DNA of 64,000 nucleotides from Sulfuricurvum sp. Its GTDB lineage: Bacteria > Campylobacterota > Campylobacteria > Campylobacterales > Sulfurimonadaceae. This document shows, in pieces, positions 9,265-18,174 of this stretch; positions within the stretch are counted from its first letter, which is position 1; each line of letters opens with the position of its first letter. The notes beneath the pieces are model-generated. The model was not told the DNA's origin. It did no database searches and worked only from the letters and a program-made list of their open reading frames with translations. The stretch is taken from positions 21,746 to 85,745 of the forward strand of contig JAUYAU010000017.1 in assembly GCA_030693335.1 (NCBI GenBank), given 5' to 3'. The position numbers and the translations under genes were made by a program.

Positions 9265-10017
9265 ATGCGCATTGTTATCACAGGAGCCAGCAGCGGTTTG
9301 GGAAAGCATTTGGCACTTGGGTATGCGTCAAGTGGCAATGAGTTGGTCCTCTTGGCACGCCGTGAGGAGAAGTTGGAAGAGGTAGCAGTACAATGCAGAA
9401 TACGAGGGGCAAAGGTGGAGACGATTGTTTCAGATGTGAATGATTTTGATGAGATGCATCGGATTGGACGGCAATTGGCAAATTCAACTATTGATCGGAT
9501 CATCTTGAATGCAGGTATTTCTGTAGGACATTCGGAGGGCGTAACCCCTTTTGCGGATTTTCATCGTTTATTTCAAACCAATTTTTTAAGCGTACATGCT
9601 CTATTGGAACCTATAATCCCAAAAATGATAGAGCAAAAGTCAGGAGAAATTGTTTTTATCTCTTCGCTTGCATCATTGATGTCCATGCCGACATCCGTAG
9701 CCTACAGCAGTTCAAAACGTGCGCTTAATGCGTATGCCGAAGGATTGCGTTATCAGTTAAAACGGCATGATATTGATGTGATGAACATACTGCCGGGATT
9801 TATTGATTCCGAGATGACACAAAAGAATCAATTTAAGATGCCGTTTTTACTTACGACAGACGCTGGGGTTAAACGAATCATGTATGCAATTGAGAAAAAA
9901 AAGCGCTTTTATCCTTTCCCGTTTAGATTTTATCTATTGATTAGAACAACCTCACTACTTCCGCAGTTCTTAAGAGATATGATTGTAGAATTCACTAATT
10001 TTAAAAAGGGCGCATAG
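9265..10017 (+). CDS. Short-chain dehydrogenase/reductase
   Basis: This is an SDR-family NAD(P)-dependent oxidoreductase of 250 residues; the substrate cannot be read from sequence. The cofactor motif is GASSGLG at residues 6-12, the NAG motif is ILNAGIS at about 86, and the catalytic Ser and YxxxK appear as FISSLAS and YSSSK. An Arg pair after the second strand (LLARREEKL) suggests NADPH. The C-terminus has a hydrophobic stretch (FPFRFYLLIRTTSLLP) that may touch membrane. The molybdoenzyme gene starts 23 bp downstream. Confidence 0.88.
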   Translation: MRIVITGASSGLGKHLALGYASSGNELVLLARREEKLEEVAVQCRIRGAKVETIVSDVNDFDEMHRIGRQLANSTIDRIILNAGISVGHSEGVTPFADFHRLFQTNFLSVHALLEPIIPKMIEQKSGEIVFISSLASLMSMPTSVAYSSSKRALNAYAEGLRYQLKRHDIDVMNILPGFIDSEMTQKNQFKMPFLLTTDAGVKRIMYAIEKKKRFYPFPFRFYLLIRTTSLLPQFLRDMIVEFTNFKKGA

Positions 10018-10040
10018 CCTGAATTTTAGGGAAATATCAG

Positions 10041-12116
10041 ATGGTTATTGACAGCGTTTGTACCTATTGCGGAGTAGGGTGTGATATTTCTGCAGAAGTA
10101 GAAGACAATAAAATTATCAAAGTCTTTGCAAAAGAAGAAGGGGTAGTGTCTCAAGGACGCCTTTGTATCAAAGGTAAACAGGGTTGGGATTTTGTCACAA
10201 ATGCAAAGCGCCTTCATAATGCACGGGTACGTAAATCATTTTTAACTGCTAATGCAGCGCTTTTTTCGGACCTAGATATGGATTATCTTGAGCCTGTTGA
10301 TCATGATTTTTATGAGATCAGTTATGAGAGTGCGTATGAATTGGCGGCGCGTAAACTCAAAGAAATTACCGATAAACACGGTTCGCACTCTTTTGCTTCT
10401 ATCGGCGGTGCGCGTACCAGCTGTGAAAGTTCATTCTTATTTCAGCACTTTACGCGCAATGTAGTAGGTTCTCCGCACGTTGACAACTGCGCACGTGTCT
10501 GTCATTCTCCCTCTCTAAAGGGGATGCGCCTAACGATAGGTGAGGGTGCTGCGACTAATCCGTTTGATGATATTTATGAAACCGAATTCATGGTAGTTAT
10601 GGGTTCAAATACGACTGAGGGGCATCCCATCGTTGCCAACCGTATGTTGGAAGTCATTAAAGATAACAAAGTAGAACTCGCCGTATTGGATGTACGCCGT
10701 ATTCAGCTCTCTAAGTCTGCAACGCACCATTTAAGTATTCCGTACGAAGCTAATCTTATGATGCTGAACATGATGGCGTATGTCATTATTTCTGAGGATT
10801 TGGTCAATACCCAATTTATAGCAACCCGCACGAAGGGATATGAATCGTATAAAGAATCAATTTTGAATGACCCTTATGCCAATCCTGACTACCTTCTTCA
10901 GATCCCAGGGTATGAGTCATTGGCTCAAGAGATTCGTACCGTTGCCCGTAAATACGCTACACGGAAAAGTCTCTTCTTTTGGGGACTTGGGATTACCGAA
11001 CATTTAGACGGATCGTATGCGGTTATGGCGATTACCCATCTTTCGTTGATTACGGGAAATATTGGAAAACGCGGTGCCGGGCTAATGCCTCTACGCGGAC
11101 AGAACAATGTTCAAGGGACGTGTGATGTGGGGATGTTACCGTATTACGCGCCTGATTATCAACCTCCTAAAGAGATTGGGATGATGACGCCTGATTTGAT
11201 CAATGCCATGATTGATGGCGGAATCAAGGCCGTCTTTAATATCGGTGAAGACATCGCCCATATCCACCCTAATCAAAATAAGATCCATGCGGCACTCAAA
11301 AATCTTGATTTGTTGATCGTGAATGAGTTGTTTGATAATGAGATTACGAAATTTGCCGACATTATTTTCGGTGTGAAAAGTGCGTATGAAAAAACGGGTG
11401 TTTATGTCAATGCTGAGCGTAGATTGCATCTTTCACAACCTCTTGTAAATGTAGCGATGCCGGATGACTGGGAAGTTATCGCAGAAATTTCAAAGCGATA
11501 TGGAACGGATTTTGGCTACAAAAGTTCCAAAGATGTCTGGAACGATGTTCGTATCGCGGCGCCAAACCGTTTTGGGGGAGCGAGTTATGAAAAGCTTGAA
11601 GTCAATCGCTTACGCGGTATGCAATGGCCTATACAAGAAGAAGATACTCCGGTATTGCACCTCAAGGACTTCCGTACCAAAGACGGAATCGGAGCATTTC
11701 GCTACAAACAATATGAACCTCGCGGCCAAGTAGAAGAATTGTTGCGCGCTGCGACGCATGAGGGGTTTTATCTCACAACAGGGCGAATCTTGGTTCATTA
11801 CAATAATGCCGCTCAAACCAATCATTGTGACAAGCTCAGCCGTAGCCACAGTGAAGATACTTTACTCGTGAGTGTCGACGATGAAGAGTTTTTTGAATAC
11901 AAAGATTTTGTGGTACTCAAAAGCCAATACGGGCAAAGTGCCCCTTTGCGTGTCAAAGTAAGCTCAACCGTAAAAAAAGGGACCCTCTTTACGACTTTTC
12001 ACCATGCGAAAAGTAAAATAAACTTTTTATTCGGAGATGAGTATGATGAATTGATTAAAACAGCACGTTTTAAGTCAATCAAAGTAGACGTTATTAAACC
12101 AGATTATTTGGATTAA
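10041..12116 (+). CDS. Formate dehydrogenase-like molybdopterin oxidoreductase
   Basis: A 691-residue bis-MGD enzyme of the DMSO-reductase superfamily, closest in feel to cytoplasmic formate dehydrogenase alpha subunits. The [4Fe-4S] ligands are C7, C10, C14 and C42. The molybdenum ligand is C154 in CARVCHSP, with the His after it that FDHs use, so it is not a selenoprotein. GSNTTEGHP and LMPLRGQNNVQG are FDH-type cofactor motifs. The C-terminal molydopterin-binding domain holds HCDKLSRSHSEDT. No signal peptide, FdhB, FdhC, or FdhD gene lies nearby, so its partner and true substrate are unknown. Confidence 0.82.
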   Translation: MVIDSVCTYCGVGCDISAEVEDNKIIKVFAKEEGVVSQGRLCIKGKQGWDFVTNAKRLHNARVRKSFLTANAALFSDLDMDYLEPVDHDFYEISYESAYELAARKLKEITDKHGSHSFASIGGARTSCESSFLFQHFTRNVVGSPHVDNCARVCHSPSLKGMRLTIGEGAATNPFDDIYETEFMVVMGSNTTEGHPIVANRMLEVIKDNKVELAVLDVRRIQLSKSATHHLSIPYEANLMMLNMMAYVIISEDLVNTQFIATRTKGYESYKESILNDPYANPDYLLQIPGYESLAQEIRTVARKYATRKSLFFWGLGITEHLDGSYAVMAITHLSLITGNIGKRGAGLMPLRGQNNVQGTCDVGMLPYYAPDYQPPKEIGMMTPDLINAMIDGGIKAVFNIGEDIAHIHPNQNKIHAALKNLDLLIVNELFDNEITKFADIIFGVKSAYEKTGVYVNAERRLHLSQPLVNVAMPDDWEVIAEISKRYGTDFGYKSSKDVWNDVRIAAPNRFGGASYEKLEVNRLRGMQWPIQEEDTPVLHLKDFRTKDGIGAFRYKQYEPRGQVEELLRAATHEGFYLTTGRILVHYNNAAQTNHCDKLSRSHSEDTLLVSVDDEEFFEYKDFVVLKSQYGQSAPLRVKVSSTVKKGTLFTTFHHAKSKINFLFGDEYDELIKTARFKSIKVDVIKPDYLD

Positions 12117-12118
12117 GG

Positions 12119-12451
12119 GTGCATACCAAGGCAAAAGGAAACATTGCCGAGGATCGTGCCTGCGAATATTTGAGATCAAATGGTTATCGGATTATAGATC
12201 GAAATGTCTATAACCGTTTCGGTGAAATAGACATTATTGCATTGAAGAATAACGTCCTTCATTTTGTCGAAGTCAAAAGCGGCGTAACTTATGAGTCTGC
12301 TGTTCATAATATCACTAAATCCAAACTTCAAAAACTAAATCGTACACTCCAAACCTATCTCCAACAAAAAAGACTCAACGGTGATTACTGTATCGATGTC
12401 CTCATTGTTTCGGATGAGGGGCTAGAGTGGATTGAAAATATCACTTTATAG
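12119..12451 (+). CDS. YraN/UPF0102 family protein (nuclease-like fold)
   Basis: UPF0102 proteins have a restriction-endonuclease-like fold and are often near DNA-processing genes; the role is unproven. The 110-residue protein has the family pattern: GNIAEDRACEYLRSNGYRI at the N-terminus, then FGEIDIIALKNNVLHFVEVKSG, where the E/D and E-x-K residues match the PD-(D/E)xK site. The start is GTG, 2 bp after the preceding stop. I recall the same yraN-trxA neighbourhood in Campylobacter. Confidence 0.87.
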   Translation: MHTKAKGNIAEDRACEYLRSNGYRIIDRNVYNRFGEIDIIALKNNVLHFVEVKSGVTYESAVHNITKSKLQKLNRTLQTYLQQKRLNGDYCIDVLIVSDEGLEWIENITL

Positions 12452-12510
12452 CAATAAGTTGAAATAATTGATACGGTTTAACTAATAAGTAGTTTTAAAG
12501 CAAGGGGCGT

Positions 12511-12516
12511 TATAAT
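12511..12516 (+). promoter_or_regulatory. -10 box for trxA
   Basis: TATAAT stands 32 nt before the trxA ATG in an otherwise empty 97-bp gap. Transcription would start at about 12523 and give a short leader that contains AAGGAAA. No clear -35 hexamer is seen, which fits sigma-70 promoters of this phylum. Confidence 0.6.
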
Positions 12517-12548
12517 AGCTCAATATAAACCTAAATCAAGGAAATAAA

Positions 12549-12866
12549 ATGGGCAAATACGTTGAATTAACGGCATCAAATTTCGAAGAGATTACAAAAG
12601 AAGGCGTTGCACTTGTTGACTTTTGGGCACCATGGTGTGGGCCTTGTCGCATGATCGCTCCTGTTATCGAAGAATTGGCAAACGATTTTGAAGGTAAAGC
12701 AAATATCTGTAAAGTAAACACAGATGAAGAACAAGAGATTGCGGTTAAATTCGGTATCCGTTCTATTCCTACAATCCTTTTCTTCAAAAATGGTGAAATG
12801 GTAGATCAAATGGTTGGTGCTGCCTCTAAGCAAGCATTCGCTGATAAAATCAACGCTCTTCTTTAA
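12549..12866 (+). CDS. trxA: Thioredoxin
   Basis: Thioredoxin reduces protein disulfides in the cytoplasm and is recharged by TrxB. The 105-residue protein has the redox site WCGPC with C30 and C33, the cis-proline loop SIPT, and the buried Asp at residue 24 (VDFWAPWCGPC). Length and motifs are fully typical. Its own promoter and a downstream hairpin separate it from trxB, so the two genes can be set at different levels. Confidence 0.97.
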   Translation: MGKYVELTASNFEEITKEGVALVDFWAPWCGPCRMIAPVIEELANDFEGKANICKVNTDEEQEIAVKFGIRSIPTILFFKNGEMVDQMVGAASKQAFADKINALL

Positions 12867-12870
12867 TATC

Positions 12871-12888
12871 TTGACCCTTTTGGGTCAA
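12871..12888 (+). terminator. Hairpin after trxA
   Basis: A perfect 7-bp stem (TTGACCC with GGGTCAA) and a TTTT loop lie 5 nt after the trxA stop. No uninterrupted T tract follows, so it may stop only part of the transcripts or stabilise the mRNA end. Confidence 0.5.
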
Positions 12889-13002
12889 ACTCCCCTCAGT
12901 CTAAAACTTTTCTAAACTCCTTTTATTTTAAATTCACTTTTGGTATCGTTTATGTGTAACGGTGTACACTACGCATTATTAGTTTAAATTAGAGGTCGTA
13001 AC

Positions 13003-13950
13003 ATGTTGGATTGTGCAATTATCGGAGGAGGACCGGCAGGTCTTACGGCAGGACTGTATACCACACGTGGTGGATTGGATGATGTCATCATGTATGAAAA
13101 AGGGATGCCTGGGGGCCAAATCACCTCTAGTTCTGAGATAGAAAATTATCCCGGGGCAACGCAGCGTAATCTAAGCGGAATGGATTTTATGATTCCATGG
13201 CTTGAACAGTGTCAGCGTTTTGGATTGAAGCATGAGATGTCCGAAGTAACGCGGGTTTCTCGTAATGAGGATGCTACATTTACGATTCATAAATCGGACG
13301 GAAGTACAAATACGGCCAAAAGTGTGATTGTGGGTACAGGTTCTACCCCTAAACGTGCTGGATTTAGTGGCGAAGACAAATTCTTTGGTCGTGGTGTGAG
13401 TACGTGTGCTACATGTGACGGTTTTTTTTATAAAGGTAAAGAAGTAGCGGTTATCGGCGGTGGTGATACGGCTCTTGAAGAGGCTTTGTATTTGGCAAAA
13501 ATATGTACTAAAGTTTATGTGATTCACCGTCGTGATACCTTTCGTTCTGCTCCAAATACCATTGAACGAGTAAAAAAAACATCGAATATTGAGCTTATAC
13601 TCAATGCATCTCCCCAAGAAGTGCTTGGTGATGCCATGGGAGTAACTGGACTTCGTGTAGTGTTTAAAGACGGCTCCACTCGTCAAGTGGATGCACCTGG
13701 CATATTTGTCTTTATTGGTCGTGATGTTAATAACCAAGTCCTTATTCAAGAAAATGGCAGCTTTTTGTGTGAGATGAATGATGCCGGTGAAGTGATTGTG
13801 GATATTAGTATGAATACGTCTGTTCCTGGACTGTATGCAACCGGCGATCTGCGAATTGCAGCGCCAAAACAAGTGGTAAGTGCAGCTGGAGATGGAGCCG
13901 TAGCAGCGCTTCAAGCAATTGCATACGTTGATAAGATAAGCCACCACTAA
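13003..13950 (+). CDS. trxB: Thioredoxin reductase
   Basis: TrxB passes electrons from NADPH through FAD to thioredoxin. The 315-residue protein has an FAD motif at the N-terminus ([12 protein letters not shown]), the active-site CATCD with C135 and C138, an NADPH motif ([15 protein letters not shown]), the HRRDTFR 2'-phosphate-binding loop and the C-terminal FAD motif GLYATGDLR. It follows trxA by 136 bp. The ATG at 13003 has AGAGG in front. Confidence 0.95.
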   Translation: MLDCAIIGGGPAGLTAGLYTTRGGLDDVIMYEKGMPGGQITSSSEIENYPGATQRNLSGMDFMIPWLEQCQRFGLKHEMSEVTRVSRNEDATFTIHKSDGSTNTAKSVIVGTGSTPKRAGFSGEDKFFGRGVSTCATCDGFFYKGKEVAVIGGGDTALEEALYLAKICTKVYVIHRRDTFRSAPNTIERVKKTSNIELILNASPQEVLGDAMGVTGLRVVFKDGSTRQVDAPGIFVFIGRDVNNQVLIQENGSFLCEMNDAGEVIVDISMNTSVPGLYATGDLRIAAPKQVVSAAGDGAVAALQAIAYVDKISHH

Positions 13951-13963
13951 ACGCTAAGGCGAT

Positions 13964-13984
13964 ACAATACGGTTTTAGTATTGT
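13964..13984 (+). other. Inverted repeat in front of dapB
   Basis: ACAATAC and GTATTGT form a 7-bp inverted repeat with a 7-nt spacer, ending 4 nt before the dapB ribosome-binding site. It could be an operator or an RNA hairpin that affects dapB translation. Nothing in the sequence decides between these. Confidence 0.35.
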
Positions 13985-13999
13985 GAACGGGAGATGACC

Positions 14000-14770
14000 A
14001 TGATTAGAGTAGGTGTATTTGGAGCGGGCGGACGCGTCGGAAAATTAATTATTGATGATTTACATCATGAGAGTGAGATCTCTTTGGGTGCAGTTTATGT
14101 ACGTGATGAGCTTAATTTTTCGATTGACCCGGCTGTGTTGGTTACAAACGATATGGCTACTTTACTCAAAGGGTGCGATATTGTCATTGACTTCTCCCTC
14201 CCGGAAGCAACACAGCTTTTATTGGAATGTGCAATGGAGCATCCAATCCCGATTGTTATTGGTACAACAGGCTTAGATGCCCATCAGATGAATTTATTGA
14301 AAATGGCGAGCGAATCGATGCCGATTTTATACGCAACCAATATGTCATTGGGGGTAGCGCTTCTAAATAAGCTTGTGCATACCGCCGCAAAAACATTGGA
14401 AGGTTTTGACATAGAAATCGTAGAACAGCACCATCGCCATAAAAAAGATGCTCCAAGCGGAACAGCATTGACTCTAGCACACTCTGCGGCAGCTGCACGT
14501 AAGTTAGATTTGGATGCTGTTCGCGTAAGCGGCCGTGATGGCAACATCGGTGAACGAACCAGTGATGAAATTGCTGTGATGGCACTGCGCGGAGGTGATA
14601 TCGTCGGACGTCATACGGTCGGGTTTTACAATGATGGCGAATTTGTGGAGCTACACCATACGGCAACAAGCCGTAATACGTTTTCAAAAGGGGCGATCCG
14701 TGCAGCAAAATGGTTGGTTGGCAAAGGCAACGGATTGTATAATATCGCAGATTGTTTGGAATTGGCCTAA
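14000..14770 (+). CDS. dapB: 4-hydroxy-tetrahydrodipicolinate reductase
   Basis: DapB reduces the cyclic intermediate of the diaminopimelate/lysine pathway with NAD(P)H. The 256-residue protein has the Rossmann motif GVFGAGGRVGKLI, the catalytic EQHHRHKKDAPSGTAL block (His-His and Lys) and ALRGGDIVGRHTV. An ATG at 13994 would overlap the GGGAG ribosome-binding site, so the ATG six bases later is chosen. purF follows after 9 bp. Confidence 0.95.
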   Translation: MIRVGVFGAGGRVGKLIIDDLHHESEISLGAVYVRDELNFSIDPAVLVTNDMATLLKGCDIVIDFSLPEATQLLLECAMEHPIPIVIGTTGLDAHQMNLLKMASESMPILYATNMSLGVALLNKLVHTAAKTLEGFDIEIVEQHHRHKKDAPSGTALTLAHSAAAARKLDLDAVRVSGRDGNIGERTSDEIAVMALRGGDIVGRHTVGFYNDGEFVELHHTATSRNTFSKGAIRAAKWLVGKGNGLYNIADCLELA

Positions 14771-14779
14771 GGAGCACGG

Positions 14780-16129
14780 ATGCGTAGTTTAAATGAAAAA
14801 TGTGCGGTTATCGGAATATTTGATCACGCCGAAGCTGCTAAATTGGCCTATTTCTCGTTACATGCGATGCAGCATCGTGGACAAGAAGCAGCAGGGATAA
14901 GTACAAGCGACGGTGAGAAACTGTATACGATCAAAGATCGCGGATTGGTAACACAAGTTTTTGACACCAATAAGCTCAATACTCTCAAAGGAAACATGGC
15001 GATCGGTCATACCCGTTATTCAACGGCGGGTGATGATTCTATTTTGGATGCACAACCGGTATTTGCCCGTTATGATTTGGGTGAAATGGCAATTGTTCAT
15101 AATGGGAACTTAACGAATGCTAAAGAAGTGCGCGATGCCTTGATCAAAAAAGGTGCTATTTTTCAAACGTTTATGGATACCGAAAATCTAATTCATTTAA
15201 TAGCAAAAAGTGATCAATTGCATTTAACGGATCGTATTATTGATGCGGTTAAAAAGATTGAGGGAGCGTATTCACTCGTCTTTTTAAGCCGATCTAAAAT
15301 GTTTGCGATGCGAGATCGTTTTGGTTTCCGTCCTTTAAGCCTTGGACGTGTGGGTGATGGTTATGTCGTTGCATCTGAAACCTGTGCGTTTGATCTTATT
15401 GGTGCCGAATTTATTCGTGATGTTGAGCCGGGTGAATTGCTTATATTTGAAAAGGGAAAAGCTCCGCAATCGATTAAAGTTTACGACCCTACTCCTAAGC
15501 ACTGTATTTTTGAATACGTGTACTTTGCACGTCCTGATTCCAATGTGTATAATCAAAATGTTTACAGTATGCGTAAAGCGATGGGACAAGAATTGGCACT
15601 CGCACAGCCTGTTGTTGCCGATATGGTTGTTCCGGTTCCAGATGGCGGTGTTCCCGCAGCGATTGGGTATGCGCAAGCAAGCGGGATTCCTTTTGAAATG
15701 GCGATTATGCGTAATCACTACATTGGACGTACCTTTATTGAGCCTACCCAAGAGATGCGTGATTTAAAAGTTAAAATGAAACTTTCACCGATCAATGATC
15801 TTATACGCGGAAAACGATTGATTGTCGTGGATGACTCTATCGTACGTGGAACTACGAGTCGACGAATTGTACGCATGCTCAAAGAAGCAGGAGCTGCAGA
15901 AGTTCACATGCGAATTTCGAGTCCTCCGACAACCGATCCGTGCTTTTATGGAGTGGATACACCTGATAAAGATAAGCTAATCGCTGCAAACATGACTAAT
16001 GAAGAAATTTGTGCTTTTATTGAAGCCGATTCTTTGGCATATTTGAGCAATGATGCCTTGCTTCGCAGTGTGAATGCAGATGATGATAAATATTGTACGG
16101 CGTGTTTTACCGGCAAATACATCGTCTAA
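14780..16129 (+). CDS. purF: Amidophosphoribosyltransferase
   Basis: PurF makes phosphoribosylamine from PRPP and glutamine, the first step of purine synthesis. The glutamine-amidotransferase nucleophile is C8, so a 7-residue propeptide (MRSLNEK) is expected to be removed, as in Bacillus-type enzymes. The glutaminase domain continues with MQHRGQEAAGI and GHTRYSTAG. The PRPP motif is IVVDDSIVRGTTS at about residue 350. The 449-residue length is typical. AAGGAG precedes the ATG. Confidence 0.97.
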   Translation: MRSLNEKCAVIGIFDHAEAAKLAYFSLHAMQHRGQEAAGISTSDGEKLYTIKDRGLVTQVFDTNKLNTLKGNMAIGHTRYSTAGDDSILDAQPVFARYDLGEMAIVHNGNLTNAKEVRDALIKKGAIFQTFMDTENLIHLIAKSDQLHLTDRIIDAVKKIEGAYSLVFLSRSKMFAMRDRFGFRPLSLGRVGDGYVVASETCAFDLIGAEFIRDVEPGELLIFEKGKAPQSIKVYDPTPKHCIFEYVYFARPDSNVYNQNVYSMRKAMGQELALAQPVVADMVVPVPDGGVPAAIGYAQASGIPFEMAIMRNHYIGRTFIEPTQEMRDLKVKMKLSPINDLIRGKRLIVVDDSIVRGTTSRRIVRMLKEAGAAEVHMRISSPPTTDPCFYGVDTPDKDKLIAANMTNEEICAFIEADSLAYLSNDALLRSVNADDDKYCTACFTGKYIV

Positions 16130-16139
16130 AGGCCTCATA

Positions 16140-17102
16140 ATGCGGGAACAAATTTTTACCTTCGGACAATATTTGAGTAAAAAGTTTGGAACCAAAGTTT
16201 CCAAAGTTCCCGTATCTATTTCTGGATTTACGTGCCCTAATATCGATGGAACCGTTGCAAAGGGTGGTTGTACATTTTGTGAGAATGACTCTTTTAGTCC
16301 TAGTTTGGATAAGGTAAAGCCCTTAAAAGGTTTTTTTCTTAATTTAGATTCTGTTGAGAATCCTCACTTAGAGCAACAGCTGCAACAACTTGAATGGCAA
16401 TTTAATGCCCTTTCAAAAAAACTGACATTGGAAAATGAGACTCAAAAATATTTAGTTTATTTTCAAAGTTTCACTAACACGTATGCACCGCTGGGAACCC
16501 TCAAAGCACTTTATGAAAAAGCGTTAACATTTGATAATGTAGTAGGGCTTAGTATCGGGACACGTTCGGACAGTATCAGTGATGAGACATTTGAATATTT
16601 AAGGGAACTTTCAAAACGTACTGAAATATGGATAGAATTTGGTATTCAGTCGATTTTTGATGAAACTCTTATAAAAATCAATCGTGGGCATGACAGTCAA
16701 AATGTAAAAAACACGATTATAAAAGCCAAAGAATATGGTCTAAACGTCTGCGGACATCTGATCTTCGGATTGCCTGGTGAAGATCGTGAAATGATGCTTA
16801 AAACAGCGTATGCTGCCTATGATTTAGGTATTGATTCGGTGAAGTATCATCCTCTATACGTTGTAAAACGAACAGCATTAGCCAATGAATACGCAAGGGG
16901 CGAGTTTACTCCCATTGGTGAAGAGCTTTATTTGGATGTTTTAAGTGAAGCGCTTAAGATAAAACCAGCACATGTTAGCGTTCAACGTATTAGTGCGGGA
17001 ATCGATGATGAGTCTTTGATTGCACCTGAGTGGTGCAGAGATAAAAACAAGCAATTTAGAGCCATCAATCAAGCGCTTAAGAAAATAGGGCTTAAATATT
17101 AG
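16140..17102 (+). CDS. Radical SAM protein of the YtqA/TIGR01212 type
   Basis: A radical SAM enzyme of 320 residues; the reaction is not established for this family, though Bacillus YtqA belongs to it. It begins FGQYLSKKFGTKVSKVPV, then a cluster motif of the form CPNIDGTVAKGGCTFC, in which the cysteines have the wider spacing seen in this family. GLSIGTRSDSI and CGHLIFGLPGEDREMM are later core motifs. The ATG at 16140 lies 10 bp after purF. A longer frame inside purF is rejected. It ends with a 4-bp convergent overlap. Confidence 0.85.
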   Translation: MREQIFTFGQYLSKKFGTKVSKVPVSISGFTCPNIDGTVAKGGCTFCENDSFSPSLDKVKPLKGFFLNLDSVENPHLEQQLQQLEWQFNALSKKLTLENETQKYLVYFQSFTNTYAPLGTLKALYEKALTFDNVVGLSIGTRSDSISDETFEYLRELSKRTEIWIEFGIQSIFDETLIKINRGHDSQNVKNTIIKAKEYGLNVCGHLIFGLPGEDREMMLKTAYAAYDLGIDSVKYHPLYVVKRTALANEYARGEFTPIGEELYLDVLSEALKIKPAHVSVQRISAGIDDESLIAPEWCRDKNKQFRAINQALKKIGLKY

Positions 17103-17662
17103 TGTACTATAACCCGTTCTTTACTAATGTAGCCGCTAAAGTGGGAGGGATAGCGTATAGATACTGCAAACTGCTTACTTTGTCTGGCTTTTAATTCCTT
17201 TGCTACTGTTTTACGAATCGTTAAAGAGGTTGGCTTCTCCTCAGCTTTGTTAAATCCGAAAAACTTTCCAATATCAACATCGTTATAATGATCTTTAAAT
17301 GCGGAGGATTGATACGATGCTCCTTTTTGTGCTTTTAACCCTTTATCAAAGATCTCAATTTCAATTTCGACTTGACCAACATCATAATTACCTATATTTC
17401 GAACGGTCCCTGTATAGATAATGGATTCTGTAGACAAAAAACGGTGATTCTTCACATTCATCAAAAGAACCTGTTTTGTAAATGTATTTATACCCATTAT
17501 GGCGGATAGGAGAAGTATCAATGCCGCAATGCTATATACAGCTATAAAAGAGCCTTTTTGCGTAATCTCTTTCTGTTTTTGGGTAAATATGATTGCCACA
17601 GTCAAGATAGCTGAAATTATAATAAAAGATGCATAATGCCAAATTGTAAAAGAAGTACTCAT
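17099..17662 (-). CDS. DUF2393 family membrane protein, second copy
   Basis: A 187-residue protein of unknown role. Two membrane spans lie near the N-terminus (about residues 8-26 and 40-60). The rest is predicted outside and beta-rich (IIYTGTVRNIGNYDVGQVEIEIEIFD), a pattern like an FxLYD or immunoglobulin-type domain. It overlaps the related gene upstream by 4 bp and both share the two-span-plus-beta-domain layout. DUF2393 is, as I recall it, confined mainly to Campylobacterota. Confidence 0.7.
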   Translation of the reverse strand: MSTSFTIWHYASFIIISAILTVAIIFTQKQKEITQKGSFIAVYSIAALILLLSAIMGINTFTKQVLLMNVKNHRFLSTESIIYTGTVRNIGNYDVGQVEIEIEIFDKGLKAQKGASYQSSAFKDHYNDVDIGKFFGFNKAEEKPTSLTIRKTVAKELKARQSKQFAVSIRYPSHFSGYISKERVIVH

Positions 17663-18174
17663 CTGCAGTGTCCTAATACCGTGACGCTATGGCGTTTGGT
17701 ATAATGAAAGGGCTGCATGAGAAGCTTGAATGTTTTGGACTCTTTAGGTGCAATAGGACCATTGATAATAATCGTTTCTCGACGAAATGGAAGATACGGA
17801 TAGAGTTTATTAAGAGGTTTTATCGGGGATATTTTAGATACACCAACGTATAAGGTGCATTCTTTGAATGTTTCTTCAGAGGTATTGTTAATATCACCTT
17901 TTATGAGAAGCGCTTTGGTAAAGTCAAGATTTTTAACCGTTGCCAGTTGAATAGAATGTTTATACATAAGGGCATGCAATGCTATGTAGCCGCCAACAGG
18001 GGCTATTAATAAAGTGATCAGAGCCAATATAACAAGAACGAGAGCAAGTGTTTGTTTATGGCGTAAGAGTATGGATAATATGAGTAAGAATAAGAAAAAG
18101 AATATGATTCCTCCAAAAAGGAGGTAGTCATAAAGATTTAATGTATGTAAAAAGTCAATGACATGTTTTTTCAT
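17659..18174 (-). CDS. DUF2393 family membrane protein, first copy
   Basis: A 171-residue protein of unknown role, apparently a paralogue of the gene that follows. Two hydrophobic spans (about residues 14-36 and 43-65) precede an extracytoplasmic domain with ALLIKGDINNTSEETFKECTLYVG, which corresponds to the beta segment of the neighbour. Four-base overlaps on both sides (with hisIE and with the second DUF2393 gene) show a tight leftward operon. Confidence 0.7.
   Translation of the reverse strand: MKKHVIDFLHTLNLYDYLLFGGIIFFFLFLLILSILLRHKQTLALVLVILALITLLIAPVGGYIALHALMYKHSIQLATVKNLDFTKALLIKGDINNTSEETFKECTLYVGVSKISPIKPLNKLYPYLPFRRETIIINGPIAPKESKTFKLLMQPFHYTKRHSVTVLGHCR

Noticed and set aside
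10480..10520. Selenocysteine site in the formate-dehydrogenase-like protein
   Set aside because: The molybdenum ligand codon is TGT (Cys154), not TGA.
13994..13999. dapB start at the first ATG
   Set aside because: It overlaps the GGGAG ribosome-binding site and adds two residues before the Rossmann motif.
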